From Paraburkholderia aromaticivorans (GTDB lineage: Bacteria; Pseudomonadota; Gammaproteobacteria; Burkholderiales; Burkholderiaceae): a DNA stretch of 64,000 bases. The number at the start of each line of letters is the position of its first letter. Position 1 is the stretch's first letter. Shown here in pieces: positions 40,929-50,372 of the stretch. The DNA lies in the NCBI RefSeq assembly GCF_002278075.1, contig NZ_CP022990.1:248001-312000 (forward strand), given 5' to 3'. Under the pieces are notes generated by a model, which was not told where the DNA came from, ran no database searches, and saw only the letters and a program-made list of their open reading frames with translations. The translations under genes were made by a program, and so were the position numbers.

Positions 40929-41879
40929 ATGGGAAAGCGTTTCGACAGAACAATGATGGCCAGTCTCGCTGGCGCATGGGTGGCGCTGGCAGTCAGTGGT
41001 TGTGCGAATGTGGGACAGCAGGGTGCGCAGTCAGGCGCCGCATCGGGCGCGGCGGTTGCATCCGGGGCGCCGGCCGCCAGCGCGCCGGCTGCCGATGCGA
41101 TAGCGGCCACGCCGGCCGCGATCAGCGCCGATCAGAGCGCGCCGCTTAAGAAGTCGCCGCCGCTGGTGTATCGCGTCAAGCGTGGCGACACACTGGCGCG
41201 GATCGCGCAGCGTCATCATTGCAGCGTCGGGCAGTTGCAAGCCTGGAATGGATTGAAGGCGTCCTCGCGGCTCAAGCGCGGACAGGTGTTGCACGTCGCG
41301 TCGCCGGAAACGGTGCGGGCGGTGAATGCGGCTAATGCCGCAGCGAAGGCCGCTGCGGCTTCCGGGGCCGCGGCTTCTGGCGCTGCGCGGCAAGCGGCGG
41401 CGGCCGCCTCGGCCGTAGGCGCGACGCCGTCGCCGTCGGCACCTTCGCCCGCGCCCAGCGCCGCCGAAGCACGCGAAGTGGCGCAACAAACCGCGCGGCA
41501 CGCGAATGGCGTGTCTCTCGCGTGGCCCGCGGGCGGAACCGTGGTGGAAGGATTCCAGCCGGGTGAAACGCGAGGCATTGAAATCGGCGGCAAACCGGGC
41601 GACCCTGTGCGGGCGGCGGCCGACGGCAAGGTGATGTACGCCGGCATGGGCTTGAACGGTTACGGCAGTCTGATCATCGTCCAGCACAACAAGGACTTTC
41701 TGACCGCTTACTCGCATAACCGCAAGCTGCTGGTCAAAACCGGCGATATCGTCGTGCAGGGACAGCAGATCGCCGAGATGGGCGACGAAAAGAACTCGCG
41801 GGTGTCGCTCGGGTTCGAGCTGCGCCGCGACGGCAAGCCGATCGATCCCATGCCGTACCTGCCGCAAGGACGCGGCTAG
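40929..41879 (+). CDS. nlpD: NlpD-like LysM/M23 lipoprotein, predicted amidase activator
   Basis: This 316-residue protein has an N-terminal signal with lipobox AVSGC, so it is a lipoprotein. Then comes an Ala-rich linker, a LysM peptidoglycan-binding domain (about 79-125, YRVKRGDTLARIAQRHHCSVGQLQAWNGL in parts), a second Ala/Pro linker and a C-terminal M23 (LytM) domain from about 195. The M23 metal ligands are missing: the H-x3-D site reads RGIEIGG and the later HxH reads SLGFELR. Like E. coli NlpD/EnvC it is probably a non-enzymatic activator of cell-division amidases. The ATG at 40929 has AGGCAGGAG upstream. A second LysM/NlpD copy is common in this genus. Confidence 0.85.
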   Translation: MGKRFDRTMMASLAGAWVALAVSGCANVGQQGAQSGAASGAAVASGAPAASAPAADAIAATPAAISADQSAPLKKSPPLVYRVKRGDTLARIAQRHHCSVGQLQAWNGLKASSRLKRGQVLHVASPETVRAVNAANAAAKAAAASGAAASGAARQAAAAASAVGATPSPSAPSPAPSAAEAREVAQQTARHANGVSLAWPAGGTVVEGFQPGETRGIEIGGKPGDPVRAAADGKVMYAGMGLNGYGSLIIVQHNKDFLTAYSHNRKLLVKTGDIVVQGQQIAEMGDEKNSRVSLGFELRRDGKPIDPMPYLPQGRG

Positions 41880-41889
41880 CCGCGCGCCT

Positions 41890-42708
41890 TTAATCCAGCC
41901 ACCGCAGCGCCGCGGCGACGATCGCTTCCGGCGCGTCTTCCTGCATCAGGTGGCCGGCCTTCGGCACCGGCTGAAAGCGCGCTTCCGGTATGGCGGCGGC
42001 CAGTTGACGGCCGCGCGCCAGCGCAATCCATTGATCCTCTTCGCCCCACAGAATCTGCACCGGACAGCGTAGCTGCGCATAGCGCGCTTCGACTTCGTCG
42101 GTGTAGCGTTGGTCCATCTGCGCGATTTGCCGGTAGAACGCGGCCTGGCCCGTTGTGCCGAGCCAGGGCGTGACATAAGGTGCGAGTTCGTGGTCCGGAA
42201 TCTCACGCGCGATCGCGCCGCGCACATAGGCCTTCACCACCGCCTCGTGGATGTAGGGCGGCAATCCGGCGAACGCGTCACCATGTTCGCGCACATGCCG
42301 CACGAACGGCGAACCCCACGGCGCCACCGCCACCGGATCGATCAGCGTCAGGCTGCGATAGTCGCAACCGTCGATCAGATGCGCGCGCAATGAAGTCGCA
42401 CCGCCGAAATCGTGCGCGATGACGTCTGGACTTTTCAGTTCCCAGTGGGCGAGCAATTCCGCCAGTAAGGTATTCTGCACGCCGAGCGAAACGTCCTGGC
42501 CGTCGCGCTGCTCGGACTGGCCGTAGCCGAGCAGATCGTAGTAGTACACCGTGCGGGTTTGCGCGAGATGCGGGGCAACGCGGTGCCACACATAGGAAGA
42601 AAACGGCGTGCCGTGAACCAGCACCAGCGGCGGACCGTTGCCGGTCACGTTAAAGCGCACGGATTGATCGCGGAACGTATAGCTTTCGGGAAGCGGCCAA
42701 TTTTGCAT
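41890..42708 (-). CDS. Alpha/beta hydrolase, haloalkane/haloacetate-dehalogenase-like
   Basis: This 272-residue cytoplasmic protein has the alpha/beta-hydrolase oxyanion motif LVHGTPFSSYVW, a nucleophile elbow AHDFGG and a C-terminal GHLMQEDAP with the catalytic histidine. An aspartate instead of serine at the nucleophile is seen in haloalkane dehalogenases, fluoroacetate dehalogenases and epoxide hydrolases, so it may cleave C-halogen or epoxide bonds by an ester intermediate. LLGYGQSE and LWGEEDQWI match the family. It is tail-to-tail with nlpD (10 bp apart). The substrate cannot be assigned. Confidence 0.82.
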   Translation of the reverse strand: MQNWPLPESYTFRDQSVRFNVTGNGPPLVLVHGTPFSSYVWHRVAPHLAQTRTVYYYDLLGYGQSEQRDGQDVSLGVQNTLLAELLAHWELKSPDVIAHDFGGATSLRAHLIDGCDYRSLTLIDPVAVAPWGSPFVRHVREHGDAFAGLPPYIHEAVVKAYVRGAIAREIPDHELAPYVTPWLGTTGQAAFYRQIAQMDQRYTDEVEARYAQLRCPVQILWGEEDQWIALARGRQLAAAIPEARFQPVPKAGHLMQEDAPEAIVAAALRWLD

Positions 42709-43068
42709 AGCGATGAGCGTCGCAAGAAAGTCCGCCTACCTTAGCAGGCCTTCGTGAAGCATGCAGGCCGGCTTTTCGTAGCCTGTTCGGCGCGCCTCCC
42801 GCAGAAGCTCACTTTTGTTTTATTCAGCAAAACCAGGCAAATTCGATCGCGGCCCGCTCGCGGACTCGTCTGAACGACAAACGGGCGCCGCGGGCAATAC
42901 GCACTCTTACGAATCGCGCATAAATTGGCCTGAAATAAGGCCTGGTTGGATTGGTCGCATCCGAAAACGCCTGGTAATCGCACGATGGCTTCCGTATGAG
43001 CCAGCGTGCGAATCAGTTTTGCGCGATCGAAACGCACGCATTCAACGGTGAGGGAATTCGGGAGCCGG
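42709..43068. other. 360-bp gap without a recognised gene
   Basis: A small dyad GGCCT-GAAATA-AGGCC lies at 42927-42942. The AT content is somewhat higher at 42800-42840 and 42905-42945, as expected for promoters of the minus-strand hydrolase gene. Nothing else is seen. Confidence 0.4.
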
Positions 43069-43467
43069 CTACTTCGACTCGATCTCGCGCAATAGCTGCG
43101 CCACCTGGCCATGATGATGCAGGATCGCCGGATCGGCATGCAGCAGCGGCAGATAGCGCGGCAGGAACATATTGTTCGGCAGGTCGGGCGAGAAGAGTCC
43201 TGCTACCGCTTCGGCCGCCGCGATCCGGTCGGTGGCCTCGGCCTCCTTGTCATCGAGAATTTCGTCGACGTTCGCAATCACGGTTGAGAGCGGCGTGAGC
43301 CAGCGAAACCCCGAACCGTTGATGAGCGCCTGCAGGAACGCCGCGGGCGTGACCGGGCCGAATTCCTTTTCATACGCTGCGCGCTCGTGATCGAGAATGG
43401 CTTTGTGCAGCGCCAATAGCGGCCGGCGAATGTCCGAGAGGAATTGAGTGCATTGCGAGTCGTTCAT
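43069..43467 (-). CDS. Conserved-looking hypothetical helical protein
   Basis: This 132-residue protein is not recognised. It is predicted all-helical and acidic, without signal or membrane segment. A notable stretch is HKAILDHERAAYEKEFGPVTPAAFLQALINGSGFRWLTPLSTVIANVDEILDD; part of it recalls a small Burkholderiales family of unknown function. Codon use is normal for the window, and the start ATG at 43467 has AAGGAGC upstream on its strand. It is monocistronic by position. Confidence 0.7.
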   Translation of the reverse strand: MNDSQCTQFLSDIRRPLLALHKAILDHERAAYEKEFGPVTPAAFLQALINGSGFRWLTPLSTVIANVDEILDDKEAEATDRIAAAEAVAGLFSPDLPNNMFLPRYLPLLHADPAILHHHGQVAQLLREIESK

Positions 43468-43874
43468 GTGTGCTGCTCCTTCGGATAGTCAGACCGCATC
43501 CATGCTAACAAAATCGCACGGCCATGATTCGACAAGATTAATCGATCCTGCCAGGCCCTTCGCCTCGACGCGATGCGAAAAGAGTAACGCATTGATTCGA
43601 ATCCGCTTTCAGCCATGCAATAGACCCACCCGAGGTTTTTTCAGCCCGCAGGGGCCGGGCAGCCTGGCGGCGAACTTCTTAATGCGCGGCTACAATTCGC
43701 CGGTCAGTCCCGCCACGTTTGCGCCGTGCATTAACCGCCGCTTTCGAATAGCAGAAAGCCACATGGCCTATTAGTCCGGCGTATCGAATAAACACGGCGG
43801 GTCTTCACGTTTTGGTTCGACGTCTCTGTCTAAACAACCTCACAAACAATAAACCCGACTCTCGGAGCCGCTCA
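43468..43874. other. 407-bp divergent gap before the isoquinoline-oxidoreductase-type operon
   Basis: No gene is seen. TACAAT at 43691-43696 could be a -10 box for the plus-strand operon but lacks a good -35 at the usual distance. The last 60 bp are AT-rich. No clear operator dyad was found. Confidence 0.4.
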
Positions 43875-44330
43875 ATGACAACGCTCAATATCAACGGCCA
43901 GACGCATACCGTCGACGCGCCACCCGACATGCCACTCCTGTGGGTCTTGCGCGACCTCGTCGGCCTGACCGGCACGAAGTTCGGTTGCGGCATCGCGCAG
44001 TGCGGCGCCTGCACCGTGCACCTCGACGGCGTGGCGGTGCGCTCGTGCGTCTTGCCGGCTTCGGCGGTCGGCGAGCGGAAGATCACCACGATCGAAGCGG
44101 TGGGCAGCACGCCGGCCGGTCAAAAAGTGCAGCAGGCGTGGCGTCAGCTCGACGTGGTGCAATGCGGCTACTGTCAGTCGGGGCAGGTGATGTCGGCGGC
44201 TTCGCTGCTCGCGAGCAACCCCAATCCTACCGACGCCGACATCGACGCCGCCATGGCCGGCAATATCTGCCGCTGCGGGACCTACAACCGCATCCGCGTG
44301 GCGATCAAGCAAGCCGCGAAGGGGGCCTGA
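43875..44330 (+). CDS. [2Fe-2S] small subunit of aldehyde/isoquinoline oxidoreductase (IorA-like)
   Basis: This 151-residue protein has a plant-type ferredoxin [2Fe-2S] site ([16 protein letters not shown]) in the first half and a second helical [2Fe-2S] site ([11 protein letters not shown] and ICRCGTY) in the second half, as in all xanthine-oxidase-family small subunits. It carries electrons from the molybdenum subunit to the cytochrome c partner. It is followed by the large subunit after one base, so translation is coupled. It has no signal; export with the Tat-tagged large subunit as a complex is usual for this group. Confidence 0.92.
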   Translation: MTTLNINGQTHTVDAPPDMPLLWVLRDLVGLTGTKFGCGIAQCGACTVHLDGVAVRSCVLPASAVGERKITTIEAVGSTPAGQKVQQAWRQLDVVQCGYCQSGQVMSAASLLASNPNPTDADIDAAMAGNICRCGTYNRIRVAIKQAAKGA

Positions 44331-44331
44331 C

Positions 44332-46584
44332 ATGTCGCAGGGATTGCTCGATGCGCAGAACGGCGCAGCGCCGTCGAAAGCCGACGCGCGCGGCGCGGGG
44401 GGATTGTCGCGCCGCACCTTTCTGAAATTCGGCGTGACGGTGGGCGCGGCGGCCGGCGGCGGCCTGCTGCTCGGCTTCAGCATGCCGGCCGCCAGCCAGG
44501 ATCAGAAGGCCGGCAAATCGGTGATCGGCGGCGATGGTGTCGAAACGCCGCAAAGCGGCGTGTTTGCGCCGAACGCGTTCATCCAGATCGACACGGCCGG
44601 CAAGGTCACGCTCGTGATTCCGAAGGTCGAGATGGGCCAGGGCGTCTATACGTCGATTCCGATGCTGATCGCCGAGGAGCTCGAAGTGCCGCTCGACACG
44701 GTCACGGTCGACCACGCGCCGCCGAACGAAAAGCTCTTCATGGACCCGCTGCTCGGCGGCCAGCTCACGGGCGGCTCGACCTCGATCCGCTATGCGTGGG
44801 AACCGATGCGCAAAGCGGGCGCTGCCGCGCGCACCGTCCTGATCAACGCGGCCGCGCAGCAATGGCAGGTCGATCCGGCAACCTGCCATGCGCAGGCCGG
44901 CCAGGTGATTCACGCGGCCAGCCAGCGCAGCATCGGCTATGGCCAGCTGGTCACCGCGGCCGCCGGTTTGCCCGCGCCGCAGAGCGTCAAGCTCAAGGAT
45001 CCCAAGGACTTCAAGCTGATCGGCACTGCGGCGAGGCGCCTCGATTCGCCGGAGAAAGTGGACGGCACCGCCTTGTTCGGGCTCGACGTGCGCGTGCCTG
45101 ACATGGTCTATGCGGCAATCGCGAACTGCCCGGTGTTCGGCGGCACGCTTGCGAGCGTCGACGACACCCACGCGAAGAAGATTCCCGGCGTGCGCCAGGT
45201 CATCAAGATCGACAACGCGGTCGCGGTGATCGGCGACCATACCTGGGCGGCCAGACGCGGCGTGCAGGCACTCGTGATCAAGTGGAACGAAGGCGCGGGC
45301 GCGAACCTGTCGATGAAGCAGATCGTCGACGACCTCGCCAACGCGTCGCAGCGCAACGGCGCCGTGGCGCGTAAAGACGGCGACGTCGGCACTGCATTTA
45401 ACAATGCGAAGACGCGCGTCGATGCCGTGTATCAGCAGCCGTTCCTCGCGCACGCCACCATGGAGCCGATCAACTGCACGGTGCATGTGCGGCCCGACGG
45501 CTGCGACGTGTGGCTCGGCTCGCAGGTGCCGACGCGGGTGGTGGACGCGGCCGTGGCCGTCACGGGCCTGCCCGCCGACAAGATCGTCGTGCACAACCAT
45601 CTGATCGGCGGCGGCTTTGGCCGCCGGCTCGAATTCGACATGGTCACGCAGGCGGTCAAGGTCGGCAAGCAACTGTCGATGCCGGTGAAGGTGGTCTGGA
45701 CGCGCGAAGAAGACATTCAGCACGACATGTACCGGCCGTACTACTACGACAGGATCTCCGCGGGCCTCGACGCGAACGGCAAGCCGATCGCGTGGCAGCA
45801 CCGGATCGTCGGTTCGTCGGTGATTGCGCGGTTCGCGCCGCCCGCGTTCAAGAACGGCATCGACCCGGACGCGGTCGAAGTCGCGGCCGACCTGCCGTAC
45901 GACTTGCCCAACCAGCTGGTCGACTACGTTCGCCAGGAGCCGCACGCGGTGCCCACCGCATTCTGGCGCGGCGTGGGACCGACACGCGGCACCTTCGTGG
46001 TGGAGAGTTTCATCGACGAACTCGCGGCGCAGGCCAAGGTCGATCCCGTCAAATACCGTCAGGATCTGCTCGGCAAGACACCGCGCGCGCTGAATGTGCT
46101 CAACGTGGCCTCGCAGGCGGCGAACTGGGGCAGCGCGGTGCCGAAGGGGCAAGGGCGCGGCGTGTCGGTCATGCATGCGTTCGGCAGCTTCTTCGCGATC
46201 GTCGTCGACGTCGCGGTGGATCAGGGCGAAGTGGCGGTCAAGCGCGTGGTGTGCGCGGTCGATTGCGGCATGGTGGTCAATCCGAACACGGTCGAGGCGC
46301 AGGTGCAGGGCGGCATCATCTTCGGCATCACGGCGGCGCTCTATAGCGAGATCACCATCAAGGACGGTCGCGTCGAGCAGAACAATTTCACCGACTACCG
46401 GATGCTGCGGATCGATCAGACGCCGCCTATCGAGGTGCATATCGTGAAGAGCAGCGAGGCGCCCGGCGGCATCGGCGAACCCGGCACGGCGGCGCTCGCG
46501 CCCGCTTTGACCAACGCGATTTTTGCCGCGACCGGCAAGCGGCTGCGGCAATTGCCGGTCGGCAGCCAGCTGCAAACCGCCTAA
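44332..46584 (+). CDS. Molybdopterin large subunit of aldehyde/isoquinoline oxidoreductase (IorB-like)
   Basis: This 750-residue xanthine-oxidase-family subunit has a twin-arginine-like signal (LSRRTFLKFGVTVGAAAGGGL from about residue 24), so the enzyme acts in the periplasm. Conserved features include PKVEMGQGVYTSIPMLIAEEL, HNHLIGGGFGRRLEFD near the cofactor, and a C-terminal GIGEPGTAALAPALTNAIF with the catalytic glutamate. Such enzymes hydroxylate N-heterocycles (isoquinoline, nicotinate) or oxidise aldehydes. It sits between the iron-sulfur subunit gene and a triheme cytochrome c gene, giving a three-gene electron-transfer chain. The substrate is unknown. Confidence 0.92.
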   Translation: MSQGLLDAQNGAAPSKADARGAGGLSRRTFLKFGVTVGAAAGGGLLLGFSMPAASQDQKAGKSVIGGDGVETPQSGVFAPNAFIQIDTAGKVTLVIPKVEMGQGVYTSIPMLIAEELEVPLDTVTVDHAPPNEKLFMDPLLGGQLTGGSTSIRYAWEPMRKAGAAARTVLINAAAQQWQVDPATCHAQAGQVIHAASQRSIGYGQLVTAAAGLPAPQSVKLKDPKDFKLIGTAARRLDSPEKVDGTALFGLDVRVPDMVYAAIANCPVFGGTLASVDDTHAKKIPGVRQVIKIDNAVAVIGDHTWAARRGVQALVIKWNEGAGANLSMKQIVDDLANASQRNGAVARKDGDVGTAFNNAKTRVDAVYQQPFLAHATMEPINCTVHVRPDGCDVWLGSQVPTRVVDAAVAVTGLPADKIVVHNHLIGGGFGRRLEFDMVTQAVKVGKQLSMPVKVVWTREEDIQHDMYRPYYYDRISAGLDANGKPIAWQHRIVGSSVIARFAPPAFKNGIDPDAVEVAADLPYDLPNQLVDYVRQEPHAVPTAFWRGVGPTRGTFVVESFIDELAAQAKVDPVKYRQDLLGKTPRALNVLNVASQAANWGSAVPKGQGRGVSVMHAFGSFFAIVVDVAVDQGEVAVKRVVCAVDCGMVVNPNTVEAQVQGGIIFGITAALYSEITIKDGRVEQNNFTDYRMLRIDQTPPIEVHIVKSSEAPGGIGEPGTAALAPALTNAIFAATGKRLRQLPVGSQLQTA

Positions 46585-46595
46585 CCGGAGCCGAC

Positions 46596-47888
46596 ATGAA
46601 AAACACACTGAAGGGTTTTGGCGCGGCCTTGTGCGCGGCACTGCCGCTGCTCGCGCAGACGCCGGCGCAGGCGGCCGCGCAGTCGGCCGATCCAGCGCTG
46701 GTGCAGCGCGGCGCCTATCTGGCCAAGGTCGGCGATTGCGTCGCCTGTCATACGGCACCGAAGGGCAAGCCGTTCGCGGGCGGCCTGCCGATGACCACGC
46801 CGATGGGCCAGATCTACACCACCAACATCACGCCCGATCCGCAGACCGGCATTGGCGGTTACACGCAGGAGGAGTTCGCGCGGGCCATGCGCGAAGGCGT
46901 CGCGAAAGACGGCCACAATCTCTATCCGGCAATGCCGTACCCGTCCTACGCCAAGGTCAACGACGACGACATGAAAGCGCTGTACGCGTATTTCATGAGC
47001 GGCGTGACACCCGTGCAGCAGGCGAACCGCGAGCCGGACATCAAGTGGCCGTTGAACATGCGCTGGCCGCTGAAGTTCTGGAACATGGTGTTCCTCGAAA
47101 AGGGCGTGTATCAGGACAAGCCGGGTAAAGACGTGGCGTGGAATCGCGGCGCGTATCTGATTCAGGGGCTTGGGCACTGCGGCTCGTGCCATACGCCGCG
47201 CGGCATCGCGTTCCAGGAGAAGGCGCTGGATGAAAGCGGCAGCGCGTTCCTGACCGGCGGCCTGCTCGACGGCTGGTTCGCGGCGAACCTGACCGGCGAG
47301 CACAACGTCGGCCTCGGCCGCTGGAGCGATCAGGACCTGCAGGCGTTCCTGAAGACGGGCGCGAACCGGCATGCGTCGGCGTTCGGTTCGATGACCAGCG
47401 TGATCAACAACAGCACGCAGGGCATGAACGATACGGACATCGCGGCCATGTCGACGTATCTGAAGTCGTTGCCGCCGGCAGGCGGCAGCGGCGCGCCGCC
47501 TTATACGTACGACCCGCAGGCGACCAGGGTGTCGTTGAACCGTCCGGCGAACAATGAAGGTGCGCGTGTCTACACGGCGTACTGCATGCACTGCCACGGT
47601 GTCGACGGACGCGGCTTCGCGCCGATGCTCGCGCCCTTGTCCGGCAATCCGAACGTGCTGGAGAAGGATCCGTCGTCGCTGATCAACGTGACGCTGAACG
47701 GTACCGGAGACCTGGTGATCGACGGTATTCCCGCGCCGTATCCGATGCCGAAGTACGCGCCGGTGCTCAACGACCAGCAGATCGCCGACGTGCTGACTTT
47801 CGTGCGGGCCGGGTGGAACAACGGCGCGCTCGCGGTCACGGCGGACGAGGTGGCGAAGCTGCGCAAGTCGACACACGCGGCCCGCTAG
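46596..47888 (+). CDS. Triheme membrane-associated cytochrome c (alcohol-dehydrogenase cytochrome subunit type)
   Basis: This 430-residue exported protein has a signal peptide (cleavage near AQA at 24-26) and three heme c motifs: CVACH at 48-52, CGSCH at 195-199 and CMHCH at 330-334. The layout matches the cytochrome subunit of membrane alcohol/aldehyde dehydrogenases. It would take electrons from the IorAB-like enzyme encoded just upstream (11 bp) and pass them to the respiratory chain. It is the last gene of the operon, with a strong terminator after it. Confidence 0.93.
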   Translation: MKNTLKGFGAALCAALPLLAQTPAQAAAQSADPALVQRGAYLAKVGDCVACHTAPKGKPFAGGLPMTTPMGQIYTTNITPDPQTGIGGYTQEEFARAMREGVAKDGHNLYPAMPYPSYAKVNDDDMKALYAYFMSGVTPVQQANREPDIKWPLNMRWPLKFWNMVFLEKGVYQDKPGKDVAWNRGAYLIQGLGHCGSCHTPRGIAFQEKALDESGSAFLTGGLLDGWFAANLTGEHNVGLGRWSDQDLQAFLKTGANRHASAFGSMTSVINNSTQGMNDTDIAAMSTYLKSLPPAGGSGAPPYTYDPQATRVSLNRPANNEGARVYTAYCMHCHGVDGRGFAPMLAPLSGNPNVLEKDPSSLINVTLNGTGDLVIDGIPAPYPMPKYAPVLNDQQIADVLTFVRAGWNNGALAVTADEVAKLRKSTHAAR

Positions 47889-47909
47889 TTCCGTCAGGCG
47901 GCATGCAGG

Positions 47910-47947
47910 AAAAAGCGGCAACCGTGCAAGACGGTTGCCGCTTTTTT
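47910..47947. terminator. Bidirectional intrinsic terminator
   Basis: A long stem (AAAAGCGGCAACCGT / ACGGTTGCCGCTTTT) with a short loop is framed by an A-run and a T-run. It lies between the convergent cytochrome c gene and the ABC importer operon, so it should end both transcripts. Confidence 0.9.
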
Positions 47948-47969
47948 CATTCGACCGCTGTGGCGAATC

Positions 47970-48626
47970 TCAGCGATGCTGGCCCACCTTCTGCCGTTTC
48001 TCCAGCACCCGCGCGTACCACGTCAGCGGGAAGCACATCGCGAAGTAAATCATCGCGACCATGCCGTAGATCGGGAACGGGCGGAACGCGGCGTTGGTGA
48101 TCATGGTGCCGGTCTTGGTCAACTCCGTGAAGCCGATGATCGACGCGAGCGCCGTGCTTTTCACCACCTGCACGAGAAAGCCGACCGTCGGCGCCACGGC
48201 GATTTTCAGCGCCTGCGGCCATACGATATAGCGCAACTGCTGGCCGAACGTCATGCCGAGACTCGCGCCCGCCGCCCACTGGCCACGCGGCACGGCTTCG
48301 ACGCAGCCGCGCCAGATGTCGACCAGATACGCGCTCGTATAGAGCGTCAGCGTGACGGTTGCCGCTACCCACGGCGACACGTCGACGCCGAGCAGCGGCA
48401 ACCCGAAGAACGCCAGAAACAGCTGCATCAGCAGCGGCGTGCCTTGAAACACTTCCACGTACACCACGACGATACGGCGCAACCACGCGATCGGCGACAC
48501 GCGCATGGCGAGCAGAATCAGCCCGACAATGCCGCCGCCCACGAACGCGATCAACGACAGCAGCACCGTCCAGCGGGCCGCGAGCAACAGATTGCGGGCA
48601 ATGTCCCACAGCGTGAATTCGACCAT
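47970..48626 (-). CDS. Polar amino acid ABC transporter permease (second of pair)
   Basis: This 218-residue inner-membrane permease has about five helices and the HisM/GlnP-type EAA loop (GASLGMTFGQQLRYIVWPQAL) that contacts the ATPase. The ATG at 48626 lies 2 bp after the stop of the previous permease gene. It pairs with that permease to import a polar amino acid or similar solute delivered by the binding protein encoded upstream. It is the last gene of a seven-gene minus-strand operon. Confidence 0.9.
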   Translation of the reverse strand: MVEFTLWDIARNLLLAARWTVLLSLIAFVGGGIVGLILLAMRVSPIAWLRRIVVVYVEVFQGTPLLMQLFLAFFGLPLLGVDVSPWVAATVTLTLYTSAYLVDIWRGCVEAVPRGQWAAGASLGMTFGQQLRYIVWPQALKIAVAPTVGFLVQVVKSTALASIIGFTELTKTGTMITNAAFRPFPIYGMVAMIYFAMCFPLTWYARVLEKRQKVGQHR

Positions 48627-48628
48627 GA

Positions 48629-49375
48629 TCAACGCTCCGTGGGCAGCGTGCGGGCGCCGCGCCAGATCAGGCGGTTGCGCCAGTTACGCGGCGCGCGGTC
48701 GTTGCCGCGCGCCGCACGGCCCGCGAACAGACCGCGGCCGAGCCGGTTGAGGATTTGCCGCAACACGATCGACAGCAACAGATACGTCGCGGTGATGATC
48801 AGGTAGCTCTCGAACGAACGGAAGTTGCGCGACTGGATGAAGTTGGCCGCGTAGGTGAGATCGGGCACGGAGATCTGTGAAACGACCGCCGAGCCGAGCA
48901 TCACGATCAGCACCTGGCTCAGCAGCGCCGGAAACACGTTGGCGATGGCCTGCGGCAACACAATGAAGCGAAACACCTGGCGCCCATGCAGACCGAGCGC
49001 CTGCGCCGCCTGCACCTGGCCGCGCGGAATCGAGTCGATGCCGGCGCGCACGATCTCGATCGCGTAGGCGCCGAGATTGACGGTCATGGCCAGAATCGCG
49101 GCCTGCACTTCGTCGATATGGATGCCGAGGCTCGGCAAGCCGAAGAACACGAAGAACAACTGCACGATGAACGGCGTATTGCGGATCAACTCCACGTAAC
49201 TCGCCACCACCCAGCGCGCCCATTTCGGCCCGGCCACCGCCACGCTCGCACCGGCAATGCCGACAATCGCGCCGAGCACGGTGGAGACGGCTGTCAGCCC
49301 CAAGGTCACGGCGACGCCGCGCGCGAGCATCCCCGCATAGAGGCCGAAGCCGCTGAAATCGAACGCATAGGTCAT
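48629..49375 (-). CDS. Polar amino acid ABC transporter permease (first of pair)
   Basis: This 248-residue permease of the HisQ/GlnP family has five helices, the EAA loop AAQALGLHGRQVFRFIVLPQAI, and RNTPFIVQLFFVFFGLP typical of amino-acid permeases. A basic C-terminal tail of about 30 residues follows the last helix. It forms the channel with the next permease. No amino-acid-type ATPase gene is in the cluster; the nearest ATPase is of the polyamine/opine type (50373-51455). Confidence 0.9.
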   Translation of the reverse strand: MTYAFDFSGFGLYAGMLARGVAVTLGLTAVSTVLGAIVGIAGASVAVAGPKWARWVVASYVELIRNTPFIVQLFFVFFGLPSLGIHIDEVQAAILAMTVNLGAYAIEIVRAGIDSIPRGQVQAAQALGLHGRQVFRFIVLPQAIANVFPALLSQVLIVMLGSAVVSQISVPDLTYAANFIQSRNFRSFESYLIITATYLLLSIVLRQILNRLGRGLFAGRAARGNDRAPRNWRNRLIWRGARTLPTER

Positions 49376-49470
49376 GGCGTGGCGCTCATCGTGAGGTCAA
49401 TCTCCGCCGCTAGCCACGCAGCATGTCCGCCTGGGGAGGACTACGCTGCGCGGTTCGCGCAAAAAAAGGT

Positions 49471-50295
49471 TCAGAGGTCGGCCGGCAGCGGCGCACGCAG
49501 CCACTTCTGCGAAATCGCATTCATGGTGCCGTCCTTGCGGGCCTTGGCAATCGTTTCGTCGACCTTCTGCTTCAGACGCGGCTCGTTCTTGTTCAAACCG
49601 ACGTGATCCGGCGAGCTGAACAGCGAGAACTTCTGCTCGGGATCGTTGGCCGGATGACGCGCGAGAATCGTGGCGCCGACGTCGTTGCCGACGACCATCA
49701 ACTGTACCTGACCAGAAAGAAACGCCGAAATTGCGCCGTTAGGATCGTCGAAACGTTTGATGTTCGCCGAGGGCGGCGCGATCTTGGTCACGCTCAGGTC
49801 TTCCAGCGTGCCGCGCGCGACCGAAATCGACTTGCCGGCGAGGTCGGCGGCGTTCTTCACGGGCAGGGCTTTCGGGCCGAACACCGCGAGGTAGTAGGGC
49901 GCGTACGGCTGCGAGAAATCGATCACCTTTTCGCGCTCCGGCGTCTGGCCGACCGACAGCAGCATGTCCGCCTTGCGGTCGGCGAGGTAGGCCATGCGGT
50001 TGTCGCCCGTCACCTGCACGAGTTCCACCTTGGCGTTCAGCGCCTTGCCGATCAGGTTCGCGACGTCGATGTCGTAGCCCATCGGCTTCATGTCCGGGCC
50101 GATCGAGCCGAACGGCGGATAGTCCTCGAATACGCCGATGCGCACCGTGCCCGACTTGGCGATGGTGTCGAGCGCATCCGCATGCGCGGTGGAAGGCAGC
50201 GCGCACAACGCGCCGAGGCCGGTGAAGGCAAGCGTCGCCGCGAGCGTGGCGAACACCCGGCGGGTGCTGGATTGGGCAACGGGGCGTTGGTTCAT
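49471..50295 (-). CDS. Polar amino acid ABC transporter substrate-binding protein
   Basis: This 274-residue periplasmic protein has a Sec signal (cleavage after AHA at about 39) and an SBP_bac_3 domain (IAKSGTVRIGVFEDYPPFG, MGYDIDVANLIGKAL, FLSGQVQLMVVGND). The arginine/aspartate ligands typical for amino-acid carboxylates seem present (DYPPFGS and the SVARGTLED segment). It delivers the solute to the two permeases encoded downstream. It lies 95 bp before them and 77 bp after the ATPase gene on the same strand. Confidence 0.9.
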   Translation of the reverse strand: MNQRPVAQSSTRRVFATLAATLAFTGLGALCALPSTAHADALDTIAKSGTVRIGVFEDYPPFGSIGPDMKPMGYDIDVANLIGKALNAKVELVQVTGDNRMAYLADRKADMLLSVGQTPEREKVIDFSQPYAPYYLAVFGPKALPVKNAADLAGKSISVARGTLEDLSVTKIAPPSANIKRFDDPNGAISAFLSGQVQLMVVGNDVGATILARHPANDPEQKFSLFSSPDHVGLNKNEPRLKQKVDETIAKARKDGTMNAISQKWLRAPLPADL

Positions 50296-50372
50296 GGTCT
50301 GTCCTCTGTCGAAAATGTCGGAATTGGAATGGGCGAATCTTAATGATTCAGCGGCGCGCCGACGACCCTGCG

